The translations under genes were made by a program, and so were the position numbers. 64,000 nucleotides of DNA from Dasypus novemcinctus. Taxonomy: Eukaryota > Chordata > Mammalia > Cingulata > Dasypodidae. The stretch is taken from NCBI RefSeq assembly GCF_030445035.2, contig NC_080673.1, positions 191,809,216 to 191,873,215 of the forward strand, given 5' to 3'. The notes beneath the pieces were generated by a model that was not told where the DNA came from, did no database searches, and saw only the letters and a list, made by a program, of their open reading frames with translations. Shown here piece after piece: positions 46,192-58,806 of this stretch (the first letter of the stretch is position 1; the number at the start of each line of letters is the position of its first letter).

Positions 46192-47155
46192 AATTTTTAC
46201 AAAGCAATTGTTATAGCCCCCCAAATTCTTAACCTAGCCTGGTATTGTAACAGGATGGCCCAAACACCAGCTGACCCTTCAAGGCACTTGAAATCTAGTA
46301 ATTAATGGCAGAGTGTTATGCCTAATTGGACACGGCTCCTGTGTAGCTCTTTTTAAATGGTGGCATTTGCACTGGATGTCAATCTTTCCTTTAGTCAGAG
46401 AACCCACAGTGTACTGTGCCATTGTTAAGTAAAAGCAAGCAGGCAGGTTAAATCCTAATTAAATGTTACTGTTGTTATTTGAAAAATAACAGCTTAGCAT
46501 TGATGTCAAATCGACTTTTATCAGTGGATGGAATTAGAACATTTAGTCATTTTAGTCTGTCAAATATAGGTGAATAATACTTCCAGAGAAGCTTTCCTTG
46601 ACTTTTAGTTATTACGGTTGAAACAAAGAGAATTAATATGGTGAGGATGTAAATGAGCACGCCATTTAGCACAAGAAAAGGATTATGTTATATCTAGTTT
46701 TCTTTGAGCCCCTACCAATGCTTTGTAAGCAGGGAGGGTATTTTCCTGTGCTGTGAATTCCAAACATAAGTCATGATCCTGCTTGACAGTACAATGGACA
46801 GGCAGGTCCCTTTTCCTGTGTACAATTTCCCTAAGTGGGTTGTCTGAACTGGACATGAATGGTCTTTCCCAAGGGACAGAGGACAAAATAGTAAAGAAAA
46901 CATTGAGATTCAAGAGATTGTGTACTGAAGATAAATGTATCAAGGGTCCTCCTAGAATCAAAAGTAAAGAGAAGGCAGACATTCAAATATATAAAGTTTT
47001 TAGGGAGGCAGCTTAGTAAATCAGAGAGGTTTATTTGCTGATTACAGACTGAGTTCTACTATGCGCCTGGCATTGGGCAGGGCCATGGTGACGCAAAGAC
47101 GATTAAGGCATACCCATGACCTTAGGTTCCAGAAGAGTGGGGAAGACTGATGACT
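46192..47155. other. Intergenic stretch, nothing recognised
   Basis: No gene, L1, LTR or SINE that I can name. Confidence 0.5.
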
Positions 47156-47169
47156 GAAAGGGGACTGAG

Positions 47170-47579
47170 GGAAGCGGACTTGGCCCAATGGATAGGGCGT
47201 TTGCTTACCACATGGGAGGTCCGTGGTTCAAACCCTGGGCCTCCTTGATCCGTGTGCAGCTGGCCCATGTGCAGTGCTGATGTGCACAAGGACTGTCCTG
47301 CCATGCAGGGGTGTCCCCCACGTAGGGGAGCCCCACGCGCAAGGAGTGTGCCCCGTAAGGAGAGCCGCCCAGTGTGAAAGAAAGTGCAGCCTGCCCAGGA
47401 ATGGCGCCGCACACACGGAGAGCTGACACAAGATGACACAACAAAAAGAAATACAGATTCCTGGTGCCGCTGATAAGGATAGAAGGGGTCACAGAAGAAC
47501 ACACAGTGAATGGACACAGAGAGCAGACAACTGGGGGGAGGGGAGGGAAGGGCAGAGAAAAAAAATCTTAAAAAAAAAA
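47170..47579 (+). mobile_element. tRNA-derived SINE, long type
   Basis: This copy is complete: it runs from GAAGCGGACTTGGCCCAATG through CCGTGGTTCAAACCC to an A-rich tail. A perfect 14-bp duplication, GAAAGGGGACTGAG, lies at 47156-47169 and 47580-47593. It makes a good reference for the family in this window. Confidence 0.95.
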
Positions 47580-47724
47580 GAAAGGGGACTGAGATTTGGC
47601 AGAGTCCGAATCTCAGACCTTTCAGTATCGTCTATGTGATCTTGGACAGATTACTTCACCCCTCAGAGTCTCAGATTCTTCTTCTGTAAAACAGGGCCCA
47701 GATACCTACCTCTCAGGTTTATTT

Positions 47725-48596
47725 ATTTATTTACTTGTAATATTTTATTGAAGTATATCATTCATAAATGAACACGCATAAACAATAAGTGTGTAGTAAA
47801 GATTGTGAACTTACAAAATAAACATACATAACATCACACAGGGGTCTCATATATCACCCCTCCACCAACTCTTTGCATTGATGTGAAACATTTGTTACAA
47901 ACTATGCAAGAGCATCATCAAAATATTACTACCAACTATAGTCCTTTTCTTACATTTGGTGTATTTTCCCCCCAACCCATACTATTTTTTTAAAATATAT
48001 TTTTGTTACAGATATTGTGAACTTGTAGAACAATCATACAGATGCGTAGATTTCCCATACAACTCCACGCCCTGGTGGAACATTTGTTATGGATTATGAG
48101 ATAATATCATCAGACCACTACCACCAATCATGGTCCAGAGCATACATGTAGCACACTTTTTCTACACACCTCCATTATCAATACAGTACAGCTTTGGCAT
48201 TGATACAAGAATATTATAGTATTGCTGTTAAACACAGTCTACAGGTCACACCAGTTGTAGTTTTCCCATGCTTCTCCATATTCCCATCACTCTGCAATAG
48301 TGATGTACATCTGCTCTAGCTCACAGGACTCTCTTGCATTTGTACCCTAACCACAATTCTCAACCACTTCTGGGTTCACTGTGCTATTCAGCCCCTAGAT
48401 TATTCTTTAGCTTTCTTTCTATTGACATTTACTTCCCCAAACTACGTTTTTTAGCCACAATCCCATTTATAAGCCAGTTGCTACTCACTATCATGTGTTA
48501 CTATCAATTCTGTCCATCTCCACACTTTTACAGTCAAGTTAAATAAAACTTCTATATACATTAAGCATCCATAGTTCTCAACTCTCCTCTTACTCA
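47725..48596 (-). mobile_element. 5'-truncated L1 3' UTR insertion
   Basis: The left end is TTTATTTATTTACTTGTAAT, followed by TTTTATTGAAGTATATCATT and AACAATAAGTGTGTAGTA. It is the same family as 17514-18363. An imperfect duplication (TCTCAGGTTTATTT near 47711 and TCACAGGTTTATTT near 48594) marks the borders. Confidence 0.75.
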
Positions 48597-48704
48597 CAGG
48601 TTTATTTTGAGGATAAGATAAGATACTGTGTGTAAAAGCCACTCATGGTGCTTGGCGAGCACATACTCTGCCTTTAGTAACCTGCTGGTTTCCCTTCTCC
48701 CAAC

Positions 48705-48840
48705 ACCTTTTTTTTTTGAAAATGAAATTTTTTCATTATTGTCTTTTTTAAATAAAAGATATATAGATCACACAAAATAAAAAAATATAAAAATAAAAGG
48801 TTCTCATATACCCCACTCCCCACCCCCCCACTTCCCATCT
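48705..48840 (-). mobile_element. Short L1 3' end fragment
   Basis: A T-run and AT-rich stretch leads to GGTTCTCATATACCCCACTC and CACCCCCCCAC, which matches the beginning of the other L1 tails (compare 34540-34580). Confidence 0.65.
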
Positions 48841-49129
48841 TAAGGTAAGGAGCCAGCGGGGAGAGGGGTACATGGAGAGACAGAGAACACTCATGCTCGA
48901 CAAGGCAAAGAAGGAGAGGGCTGACTGTCAGCACATCTGGTTAGCCATAGTCCTTGCTTGAGAAGGATCTTTTCAGGGTTTTGGTATCATCCTCTTTTAC
49001 TATCACTTGAACCCATCAGGGAATGTTGAAATCATTTATTCTTTTATTCCACAGACATATCATGCATACATACCATGCACAGAAGATGGGGAGTATGGGT
49101 GGTGGGGGCCCTGACCCACCAGAGCCTGG

Positions 49130-49275
49130 ACAGCCAGCACCCTGGAGTCAGATTACTTCCTGGCTACATGCTTAGGAAAGTTGTTTCACCTCTGTGAGAC
49201 TTAGTTTCCACATCTGTAATATATAGACTAATTTCTACCATAAAGGATTGGTGTGATGATTAAATGAGATAATAT
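49130..49275 (+). repeat. MIR SINE, sense
   Basis: CCCTGGAGTCAGATTACTTC, AAGTTGTTTCACCTCTGTGA and GTGATGATTAAATGAGATAA are MIR landmarks in order. Confidence 0.7.
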
Positions 49276-49469
49276 ATTATCACAATAATGAAATGAGACA
49301 ATCTACTATATGATATAATTTAATCTGTACATGTAAAATATATTTATATGTAATATGTAAATGATTTGGTATCCAAGTTTATAAATAATGTTACAATTTG
49401 TTTTAAAGACTGTAAGCTTCTGATGTGCAGGACAGTGTCTTATTTGTAAAGCAACGTCATGTCATGATG

Positions 49470-49640
49470 ATTTGGTCAAGGGCTGGATTCAAATCTGGAA
49501 TTGAAACTTAATTCCACTATTTCCCAGCTGATGCTCTTGAGTAAAGTAGGTATCTCTTAAACTTGATTTCCTGAGTTTGGAAAAGGAGGATAATAATACT
49601 ACCTTACAGAGTTTTGTGAGAATTCGATAGTATATAAAGC
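49470..49640 (+). repeat. MIR SINE, sense
   Basis: GGGCTGGATTCAAATCTGGA, ATTTCCCAGCTGATGCTCTT and TACAGAGTTTTGTGAGAATT fit a diverged MIR in order. Confidence 0.55.
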
Positions 49641-50152
49641 AGAGGGAGTAGCTGATAATAGACTAACCATTCCAAACACAACAGCATACAAGCTGGAAAA
49701 ATTCCAAAGGGCAGCTCTTTCAGGCACCAAAGAAAAACTGAGGTAGCCACAAGGGGCTTGGATCTCAGCAAGAAGTTAAGTACATTGGGGTGAGCCCTTC
49801 GTTTGCCGAGGCTCTTGAACTCTGAGGCATATGACGACTTACAACATGGGACATAGAAGCTGATCAGAAAATCCCAGCTGAGGCCTTGAAAAACATTTAT
49901 GGGGTAGGGCAGAAAACAAACGGAGTAGAGAGCCTGCCAAGGAAAAGAACCCTGACAATCATCCCAAGCTTCACCTGAGATCCTGAAGGGTATGTGGGTT
50001 TTACCCTAAGAGTAAACTGGAAACCAAACTATCCTTGTCTGGACCAAGATGATCTACCCATCCTTAATCTTCCTACTAGAAGAAAATGATAGCCTTTATA
50101 AATTTTCCCACAAAGATTAGCATTCAATAAAAAATTACCAGACATGTCAGGT
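49641..50152. other. Intergenic stretch, nothing recognised
   Basis: No gene or repeat that I can name. Confidence 0.5.
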
Positions 50153-50605
50153 GTAATGGTTAAGTCCACGTGTCAACTTGGCCAGGTGATGGTTATCTAG
50201 TTGTTTGGTCAAGCAAACACTGGTCTGATTGTCATAGGGAGGATATTTCATGGGTTTAAATCATCAGTAAGTTGATTGCATCTAATTGATTGAGAAGATT
50301 GTATTCAACAATGAGAGAAGTCTCATCCAACTAGTTGAATGTCTTAAAAGGAGAACTGAAGATTTCAGCAGTCAGAAGGAAGATTCTCTATCTCTACTCC
50401 AGCAGCCAACTTCTCCTGGGGAATGCAATGTAAACCTTCATCAATGTTCCCAGCTTGCAGCTTTCCCTATGGAATTTGGACTTGCCCTTCCCCACAGTCA
50501 CATGAGCCAATTCCTATAATAAATCTCATAATATTTGTATTATATATATTGTATATATGCCCTGTCGGTTCTGTTTCCCTGGAGAAACATTACTAATATT
50601 CCAGG
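50153..50605 (+). repeat. Interspersed LTR-like repeat (family D)
   Basis: It begins GTAATGGTTAAGTCCACGTG and TCAACTTGGCCAGGTGATGG. It ends after AATAAATCTC with GGTTCTGTTTCCCTGGAGAA and ACATTACTAATATT. The polyadenylation signal near the 3' end suggests an LTR-type element, present also in other mammals. The start of a second copy is at 63838-64000. Confidence 0.55.
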
Positions 50606-51529
50606 AAATAGGACTGAAAGACAGAAAATTAAAATGAAAATTCTAGGAATTTGACTATTTTTAAGGCTGCTGCAAATGGGACCCTCATTTTCTGTTTATC
50701 ATGAATGGATAGGAATATTAATAAAAACCAATATTTAGATTGCTGCACTTGATTATTAAAGCCTATGTTGAATTAGTACATTTACCACCTCTTGGAAAAA
50801 TTCGAGGCTTTTACAAAACTTTTAACTCCATTTGCCCCTCTCTTACCTTTTGTGTTACTTTAATTCTACATTTATTTTAAACCCCTGTAAAAATTGTTGT
50901 TGTTGTTGTTTTAATCAGTCAAATTCATTTATGTTATTTATTCTTTCCCATGCTCTTTATTTCCTCCTGAAGTTCTGAGCTTCTGTCTAGGATAGCTTTC
51001 CTTATTCCCAGGTCTAACTCTGTCCCCTATAAACAGGAAACACTCAGCATCTATCTGTAGACTCTACTTGAATGGGAGCCTATGTTTTTCCAAAGTGCTT
51101 TTTGAAATATTTACCCCCTATTTATTCCCTCCCAGGAACTCACTGGCGTATCAATTTCTTCCCCTATTGTTATACCAAGTTGGTTATTTTGACAGAAACC
51201 TTGATTTCACTCATTGTCCCTTGGAGGCATCAATAAAATAACAAGTTTGATTATAAAGAGATATAATTTCTCTAATAATATGATTAAACTACCTGTGACA
51301 AACGTGGGACTGAATTTTCAAACACACTTTGACCATGGGGGCAAATTCATGTGTGAAGTCCTACTAACGACTATTACTTTGGTGGCTTCTCCAAGCACTG
51401 TGTGGTTCACTCAAGTCAAGGGGAGCAGATTTTTGAAGTAGAGAGAATCCTGAGCAGGTAAGAATTCCCCATACTTACTATTACGTGAAGAAGAGAAAAT
51501 TTTAAAATGAAGGCACTGCTTTACTCTTT
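50606..51529. other. Intergenic stretch, nothing recognised
   Basis: AT-rich sequence with no gene signal. A short GTT repeat occurs near 50895-50911. Confidence 0.5.
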
Positions 51530-54500
51530 TTTTAAACAAATCTATTTTATTGATACATATTAATAAAACATAAATCCATCTAAAGTGTACAATCAGTGGT
51601 ATTCAGTATAATCACATAGCTGTTCATTCATCATTTCATTTTTAGAGTATTTTCATTATTCCAGTAAAAATAATGAACAAAGAAGACAGCACCTTTCAAT
51701 CTCTCTATGCTTCCCCTGCCATTCATAGCTGCTATTCTGTTTCCATCTCTCTAGTTGATTTGTATTTATATTTATAAAAACAGTTTTATATATGCAATAT
51801 TACCCATATTCATATTCTACAGTCCCATATTACATTTTTAAGCTTTTCTTCTGGCAATATACATGTCCTTAGATTTATCCTTTCAACCACTCTCATACCC
51901 ATACAATAGCACTGCTAGTTACAAACACTATAATGTGCTCTCACCATTTCTATTAATTTCCAAGGATTTACAAACAACCTTTTTTTTTTTTTTTACCAAT
52001 TCTACACAGATTAACCCTCGGCTTTCTAGTTTCTACCCTCATTGTATTTTCTGGTGACCTATATTCCAACTATCAACTCCGTGAATTTACACTATATTTA
52101 GTTCATAATAGTGCAATCATACAATGTTTACCCTTTCTCATACAGTATTTTTCTTTTTGTGTTTGGTTTGCTTCACTCAACATAATGTCCTCCAGGTTCA
52201 TTCATGTTGTCATATACTTAATAAATTCATTTCTTCTTACAGCTGCATAATATTCCATCGTCTTCACCACAATTTGTTTATCCATTCATCGGTTGATGGA
52301 CACCTGGGTTGTTTCCAACTTTTGACACTCTCGAATAATGCTGCTATGAACATCAGTGCGCATATGTCTGTTCAGTTTACTACTCTCAGTTCTTCTGGGT
52401 ATATACACAGTAGTGGTATTGCTGAATCACATGGCAAGTCTATATGAAACTTCCTTGGGAGCTGCCAATCCTCCAGAGTGGTTGTACCAATCTACATTTC
52501 CACCAACAGTAAATAAATGTTACTGTCTCTCTTCATCCTCTCCAACACTTGTAGTTCTCTCTCTTTTTAATAGTGGCCATTCTAATAGGCATAATATATA
52601 ATCTCACTGTAGTTTTGATTTGTATTTCCCAGTTTTCATGTGTTTTTTCGCCATTTGTATTTCTTCTTTGGACAAATGTCTATTCAAGTCTTTTGCCCAT
52701 TTTTAAATCAGGTTATTTGTCTTTTTATTGTTGAGTTGTAGTATCTTCCTATATATCATGGATATTAAACCCTTATCAGATATGTGATTTCTAAATATCT
52801 TCTCCCGTTGAGTTGGCTGCCTTTTTACCCTTTTGACAAAGTCCTTTGAGGTGCAAAAGTGTTTAAGTTCGAGGAGGTTCCATTTATCTATTTTTTCTTT
52901 TGTTGCTCATGTTTTAGATGTAAGATCCAAGAAACTACCACCTATCACAAGATCTTGAAGATGCTTTCCTACATTTTCTTTTAGGAGTTTTATGGTCGTC
53001 ACTTTTATATTTAGGTCCTTGAGCCATTTTGAATTAATTTTTGTATAAGGTGTGAGATAAGAGTCCTTTCTTTTGGATATGGCTATCCATTTCTCCCAGA
53101 GCCATTTGTTGAATAGACTGTTCTGGTCCATTTGGGGGGGCTTGATAGCTCTGTCAAAAATCACATCAATAGATGAGAGGGTCTATTTCTGAGTTCTCGG
53201 TTTGGTTCCATTGGTCAGTCTATCTGTCCTTATGCCAGTACTATGCTGGTCTCCCTCCCTCCCTCCCTCCCTCCCTCCCTCCCTCCCTCCCTCCCTTCCT
53301 TCCTTCCTTCCTTCCTTCCTTCCTTCCTTCCTTCCTTCCTTCCTTCCTTCCTTCCTTCCTTCCTTCCTTCCTTCCCACTGTAGCTAAGTAATATGCTTTA
53401 AAGTGAGAGTCCTCCAACTTTCTTTTTAAATACATTTTTGGCTATTTGGGGTCCCTTACCCTTCCAAATAAATTTGATAACTGGTTTTTCCATTTCTACA
53501 TAAAAGGCTGTTGGGATTTTTATTGGGATTGTATTGAATCTGTAAATCAGTTTGGGTAGAATTGACATCTTAATGATGTTTGGTCTTCCAACCCATGAAC
53601 ACAGAATGTCCTTATGTTATTTAGGTCTTTGATTTCTTTTAGCAGTGTTTTGTAGTTTTCTGAAAACAGGCCCTGTATGTCCTTGGTAAAGTTTATTCCT
53701 AAAGATTTGATTCTTTTAGTCACTATTATAAATAGAATTCTTTTTCTGATTTTCTTCTCAGATCAGTCCTCAGTAGTGTATAGAAACACTATTGATTTTG
53801 TTTATTAATATTGTATCCTGCCACTTTGCTGAACTCCTCTATTAGTCTAGTAATTTTGTTGTGGATTGTTCGAGATTTCTAGATGTAGGAGCATATCATC
53901 AAGTAACAGTGAAAGTTTTACTTCTTCCTTTCCTATTTGGGTGCCTTTTATTTCTTTATCTAGACTAATTGCTCTAGCTAGAATTTCTAGCATGATATTG
54001 AATATCAGAGGTGACAGTGGGCATTCTTGTATTGTTTCTGATCCCAGTGGGAAAGCCTTCAGTCTTTCACTGTTGAGTACAATGCTGGCTGTAGTTTTTT
54101 CATAATGCAATTTACCATAGTTTCCTTCTATTCCTATGTTTTGGAGAGTTTTTAAAAATCAGAATGGGTGCTGTATTTTGTCAAATGCCTTTTCCGCATC
54201 AATCAAGGGGATTATGTGATTTTTCTTCTTTAATTTATTAATACAGTTTATTACACTAATTGATTTTCTTGTGTTGAAAACCACCCTTGCATACCTGGGA
54301 TAAAACTCACTTGATCATGTTGTATAATTCTTTAATGTGCTTTTGGATTCAGTTTGCAAGTATTTTGTTGAAGATTTTTGAATCTATATTCATTAGAGAT
54401 ATTGGCCTGTAATTTTCTTTTTTCTTAGTATCTTTATTTGATTTTGGTATGGAGATGATGTTGATGTCATAGAATGAGTTTGGTAGTGTTCTTTCCTGTT

Positions 54501-54980
54501 CAGTTTTTTGGAAGAGCTTGAGCAAGATTAGAATTTGATCGTTTTTGAATAATTGGTAGAATTCATCTGTGAAGCCATGCGGTTCTGTGCTTTTCAACTT
54601 TGGGAGGTTTTTGATGACTGTTTCAATCTCTTCACTTATGATTGGTTTGTTGAGGTCTTTTATTTCTTCTGGGGTCAGTGTAAGTGGTTTGTGTGTTTCT
54701 AGGAATTTGTCCTTGTTTACATTGTCTCCTTTTTTGGCATGGAGTTGCTCATAGTAACTTTTATACTCTCTCTTATTTCTGCAGGGTCAGTGGTAATGTC
54801 CCCCCTCTCATTTGTGATTTTATTTATTACCGTCTTCTTTCATTTTTTTGTCAGTCTGGCTAAGGGTTCACCCATTTTGTTGATCTTCTCAATGAACTAA
54901 CTTTTAGTTTTATTGATTCTCTCTCTCTTTTTTTATTCTTGATTTCATTTATTTCTGCTCTGATCCTTCTTCCCCTCTGG
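51530..54980 (-). mobile_element. L1 LINE with ORF2 remains, 5'-truncated
   Basis: The 3' end is at about 51530 (T-run, then TTTATTGATACATATTAATA), and its 3' UTR is short, about 600 bp. ORF2 C-terminal sequence follows on the minus strand (YLTPYTKINSKWLKDLNIK near 53050). Reverse-transcriptase parts come next: the active-site box reads [11 protein letters not shown] near 53900, where FADD is usual, and NYRPISLMNID lies near 54400. Many stops and frameshifts are present. The 5' border is not precise. It is a different subfamily from 34500-38585. A microsatellite is inserted or expanded within it at 53251-53376. Confidence 0.88.
53251..53376 (+). repeat. (CCCT)n/(CCTT)n microsatellite inside L1
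   Basis: About 11 CCCT units are followed by about 20 CCTT units, with no interruption. L1 sequence flanks both sides: ...TATGCCAGTACTATGCTGG on the left and CACTGTAGCTAAGTAATATG on the right, which are normally only a few bases apart in L1. Confidence 0.95.
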
Positions 54981-54984
54981 GCTC

Positions 54985-55787
54985 ACCAACTTCTCCTAAG
55001 CTTCTCTGTGGGCCCAGCCTCTTGGGGCTTCATGTTTAAGTGATCCTCTGTTTTTCAAGGCAGAGTCAACATGTTGCCTCTCTCTCTCTTTTTTTTAAAG
55101 ATTTATTTATTTATTTTATTTCTCTCCCCTTCCTGCCCCCCACCACCCCCAGTTTTCTGTTTTCTGTGTCTATTGCTGCATGTTCTTCTTTGTTCGCTTC
55201 TGTTGTTGTTAGCGGTATGGGAATCTGTGTTTCTTTTTGTTGCATCATCTTGTTGTGTAAGCTCTCCGTGTGTGCAGTGCCATTCCTGGGCAGGCTGAAC
55301 TTTCTTTCGCGCTGGGCGGCTCTCCTTCCAGGGCACACTCCTTGCGCGTGGGAATCCCTTATGCAGGGGACACCCCTGCGTGGCACGGCACACCTTGCGC
55401 CTATCAGCACTGTGCGTGGGCCAGCTCCACATGGGTCAAGGAAGTCTGGGGTTTGAACTGCAGGCCTCCCATATGGTAGATGGACGCCCTAACCACTGGG
55501 CCAAGTCCTCTTCCCAATATTGCCTTTCTTTTCCTGTGTCTGTCTGAGTCTCTCTCTATGTTTCCATTTGTATCAGACCCAGCAAGGGGGCAGAGACTCA
55601 ACCTAAGTCACACCTCACTGAGGTAGTCCAATCAAAAACCCTAAACTGATCTTACCAACTAATCTAATCAAAGTCCCCTCAACCACATTTAATGCAATCA
55701 AAGGGCTTAACACTAAGAGGAATAGATTAGTTTATAAACATAATATTTCTCTTTTTGGGGTTCTTAAAATAATTTCAGACTACTACA
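54985..55787 (-). repeat. LTR-like repeat (family A) split by a SINE
   Basis: The landmarks GTGGGCCCAGCCTCTTGGGG and, after the SINE, GACTCAACCTAAGTCACACC resemble the LTR at 1818-2367. The 3' (left) part is missing where it meets the L1. A SINE lies inside at 55088-55513. Confidence 0.6.
55088..55513 (-). mobile_element. tRNA-derived SINE, long type
   Basis: CTTTTTTTTAAAGATTTATT lies at left and ACCACTGGGCCAAGTCCTC at right. An imperfect duplication of about 14 bp (near AACATGTTGCCTCTCT and CCAATATTGCCTTTCT) flanks it. Confidence 0.85.
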
Positions 55788-55794
55788 GACATGT

Positions 55795-55945
55795 TCTCAT
55801 TTCATTTTACAATAACACTGAGAATTAGATATTACTACCTCTATGTAAAGATGAGGAAACTGAGTCTCAGGGAGATTAATTTATCAGGGTAGTAGAAGCA
55901 GTGGATTAACCAGAATTTGAACCCAAATCCATCTAACTCCAAAGT
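55795..55945 (-). repeat. MIR SINE, antisense
   Basis: TAAAGATGAGGAAACTGAGT and AGAATTTGAACCCAAATCCA are MIR landmarks in antisense order. Confidence 0.7.
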
Positions 55946-57439
55946 TCATGATCCTAAGCATTGTCTAACATTTCCCATCAATTTTACTTAAATACTAGAA
56001 AGGGTCCAAGTTTCCTTCTGTGAATATCTAGAAGTTTTTATATGCAGGAGAATCAGTAAATTTATAAATTCAATTTATAAATGGTGATGTGTTTTATTCC
56101 TTTAGACTCCATTCCTATCTTGAGAATAACTGTCTTGATTTATTGTAGCATTGTCTTTTCTTTGTATAAATATTTATTGAATCAGTTAAATATCTTTTTG
56201 GTAGTGATTTCCAAGTGAAGCCCCACACTAAACAATGGTTTGAGATTTTTTTTTTCAAAGCAGTTTATCATCAAATGATCATTTCATCCAATTTACAATT
56301 TCAAGAAGTGGAATTTTCTTTCTTTCTTTTTTTTTTTTTAACAACTGAGAAAACTATGATTTAAAGATGTGAGCCATGCATATAATCAGAGGAAGGGCTG
56401 GGATCTTCCGTTCTTCTAATTTCCGGTTCAGTCCTCTTACTCAACTTTTGGTAGCACGAGAATCTATTTCCAAGAATCAATCAATGAGCATTGCCTTGCT
56501 CCCTCATATCCTTCAGGTCTTTCCTCAAGTGCGATCTTTTCAGGGAGGCCTTTCTTGGCTACCTAATAAAAAAATTATCTACCCCTCCTTCCCATTATGT
56601 TCACAGTCCTTACGCTTTATTTTTCCCTTTGGCACTTATTAACAACTAACATACTGCATATGTTTAATATCTTTTTTTTTCAGCATCCAAAATCGAATGG
56701 TGAATATCTTTCTGACTATTTGCCTCCCCATCGGAATGGTAGCTACATGAGGGAAGGGGTTTTTGGTTTACGTTGTTTACTGTTTCCCAAAGCAGAGCCT
56801 CGCATGCAGTAAGCTCTTGGAGATATTTGTTGAATTAATAAATGACCAAATCTATACAGGATAATTTTAACTTTAAAATACATTGTGTAAGAAAATACAC
56901 ATGGACGTTTTCCTAATTTTACATATAATGGCTCTTGAAAATGCATATAAAATCAATTGTAAGGAAGTTAAAACATTAGACTTATCTATTATAAGGGAGG
57001 GTTTGTTTCCAACGATCCAACAAGTAATATAAACTTCTATTTATTTCTTGCCTTTTAGTCAGTTTTAACAATACATTCCCAACATTTCAGCAGATTTTTA
57101 AGCCACAGGTGAGAGCCACTTATGTTTTAGAGTCACTGCATTGAGCACAGCTGCCAAGAAAATTTGCTCATATGGTGGACTTTGCAAAAGTGAGAAATAA
57201 ACTATTATGGTGCTAAGCACTGACGTTTGGGGCTGTTTGTTCCTGTCTTCTAATCTAGTTCATCCTTACAAATAAAGTCTCTTTGGAAAAGTTTTAAGTG
57301 GTAAAGAAAGTATGCCACATTACCAATAAAATATCCTACAATTTTGTCAAATAGTTCTGCCTTAAATGATGAAGGGTTAAGATTTGCAGTGGGAGTTGAG
57401 GAGAAGGGAGGCAGTAAAACCAGATGAACTGTAACAGAT
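55946..57439. other. Intergenic stretch, nothing recognised
   Basis: AT-rich sequence without a recognisable gene or repeat apart from short T-runs. One stretch (56500-56650) has an L2-like flavour that I cannot confirm. Confidence 0.45.
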
Positions 57440-58806
57440 TGTGGTGACTTGGAGTTAGGTACCCCAGAAAAACATGTTCTTCAACTTAATCCATCCCTGT
57501 GGGTATGAACCTGTTGTAAGTAGGAACTTTTTTTTTTTTTTACTATATGCTTTAAAACTATATGCTTTTTTTACTATATGCTTTTTTTTTTACTATATGC
57601 TTTTTAAAAAGATACTTAGATTATATAAAATGTTACATAAAAAATATAAGGGATTCCCATATACCGTACTCCCCACACCTCCCACTTTTCCCTACATTAA
57701 CAACTTCTTTCATTAGTATGATAATTCATTGCAATTGATGAACACAATTTGGAGCATTGCCAATAAGCATGGATTATTGTTTACATTGGAGTTTACACTT
57801 TCTCCCACTCAATTCTCTAGGTTATGGCAGGATATATAATGGCCTGTATCTGTCATTGCAATGTCATTCAGGACAATTCCAAGTCCCTAAAATGTCCCCA
57901 TATTACACTTCTTTTTGCCTCTCCCTGTCTTCAGCACCTCTAGTGGCCACTCTCTCCACATCAGTGATATAATTTCTTCCATTGCTAGAATACTGGTAAG
58001 TCCATGGTAGAATACCAGTAAGTTCACTCTAGTACATATTTTATTCCACAATTCTGAGGATTCTGGAATGGTTGTGGCCACACCACCTCTAATTGAGAGG
58101 GGACTTTGATTCCTTATGGCTGATGGATGGGACTCTTTTATTTGCAGTTGTAGACTCTCTCTTGGTTCCTTGGTATGGTGGTTGTCCATCTTCACCTCCT
58201 TGTTGGTTGTCCTGGGTGAGTCCCATAAACTGGAGAATAGGTGTTGCAACTCAGCTGAGGCCCAGGGTCCAGCTGGTACACGCATGGACAGTCCAAAGAT
58301 TCAGTCTCTTGGACGTACGTCTACCAACTCCAGCATCAACTGTAGGTTCAAATAGAAGGGACAGAAGAGGCATGTGTAGGGAAGTCACAACTGAGTCCAA
58401 CTCGGTCACAGTAAGTAGGAACTTTTGAATAGGTTACTTCAGTTAAGGGGGGGACAATCAGGATGTGTCTTAAGTCTATTACTAGAGTCTTTCATAAGCA
58501 GAATGATATTCAGACAGAGAGAGAAGTCCACAGAGGGAGCAGGCAGAAGCTGAAAGCCAACAGAAACTGGAAGAGAAGGGAGAAGCCAGAGAGGCAGCCA
58601 TGTGCATTGCCATGTGACAGAGGAGCAAAGGACAAAGGATTATGGGCTATCAGCCCCAGAACGCGTGTCTTTGGGAAGAAGGCATCGCTCTGTTGACTCC
58701 TTGATTTGGACTTTCTTTTAGTCTGAAAACCATGAATTAATAAATTCCCATTGTTTAAGCCAACCCATTGCATGGTATTTGCTTTAGCAATGAGGAAACT
58801 AAAACA
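57440..58806 (+). repeat. LTR-like repeat (family C) split by an L1
   Basis: It reads TGTGGTGACTTGGAG, CCCCAGAAAAACATGTTCTT, then after the insertion GAAAACCATGAATTAATAAA (AATAAA at 58739-58744) and CCATTGCATGGTATTTGC, ending AAACTAAAACA. Overall layout is that of a solo LTR. No 5-bp duplication was found. The L1 at 57532-58410 splits it. Confidence 0.65.
57532..58410 (-). mobile_element. 5'-truncated L1 3' UTR insertion
   Basis: A T-run and a short tandem (ACTATATGCTTT units, 57542-57606) are followed by L1 3'-UTR sequence with parallels to 18400-18790 (CATTGGAGTTTACACTTTCT, CTCTAGTGGCCACTCTCTCC). A perfect 16-bp duplication, GTAAGTAGGAACTTTT, lies at 57516-57531 and 58411-58426. Confidence 0.9.

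Noticed and set aside
53173-53435. Frames encoding (SLPP)n, (SFLP)n and (EGRK)n repeats
   Set aside because: They are translations of the CCCT/CCTT microsatellite, not proteins.
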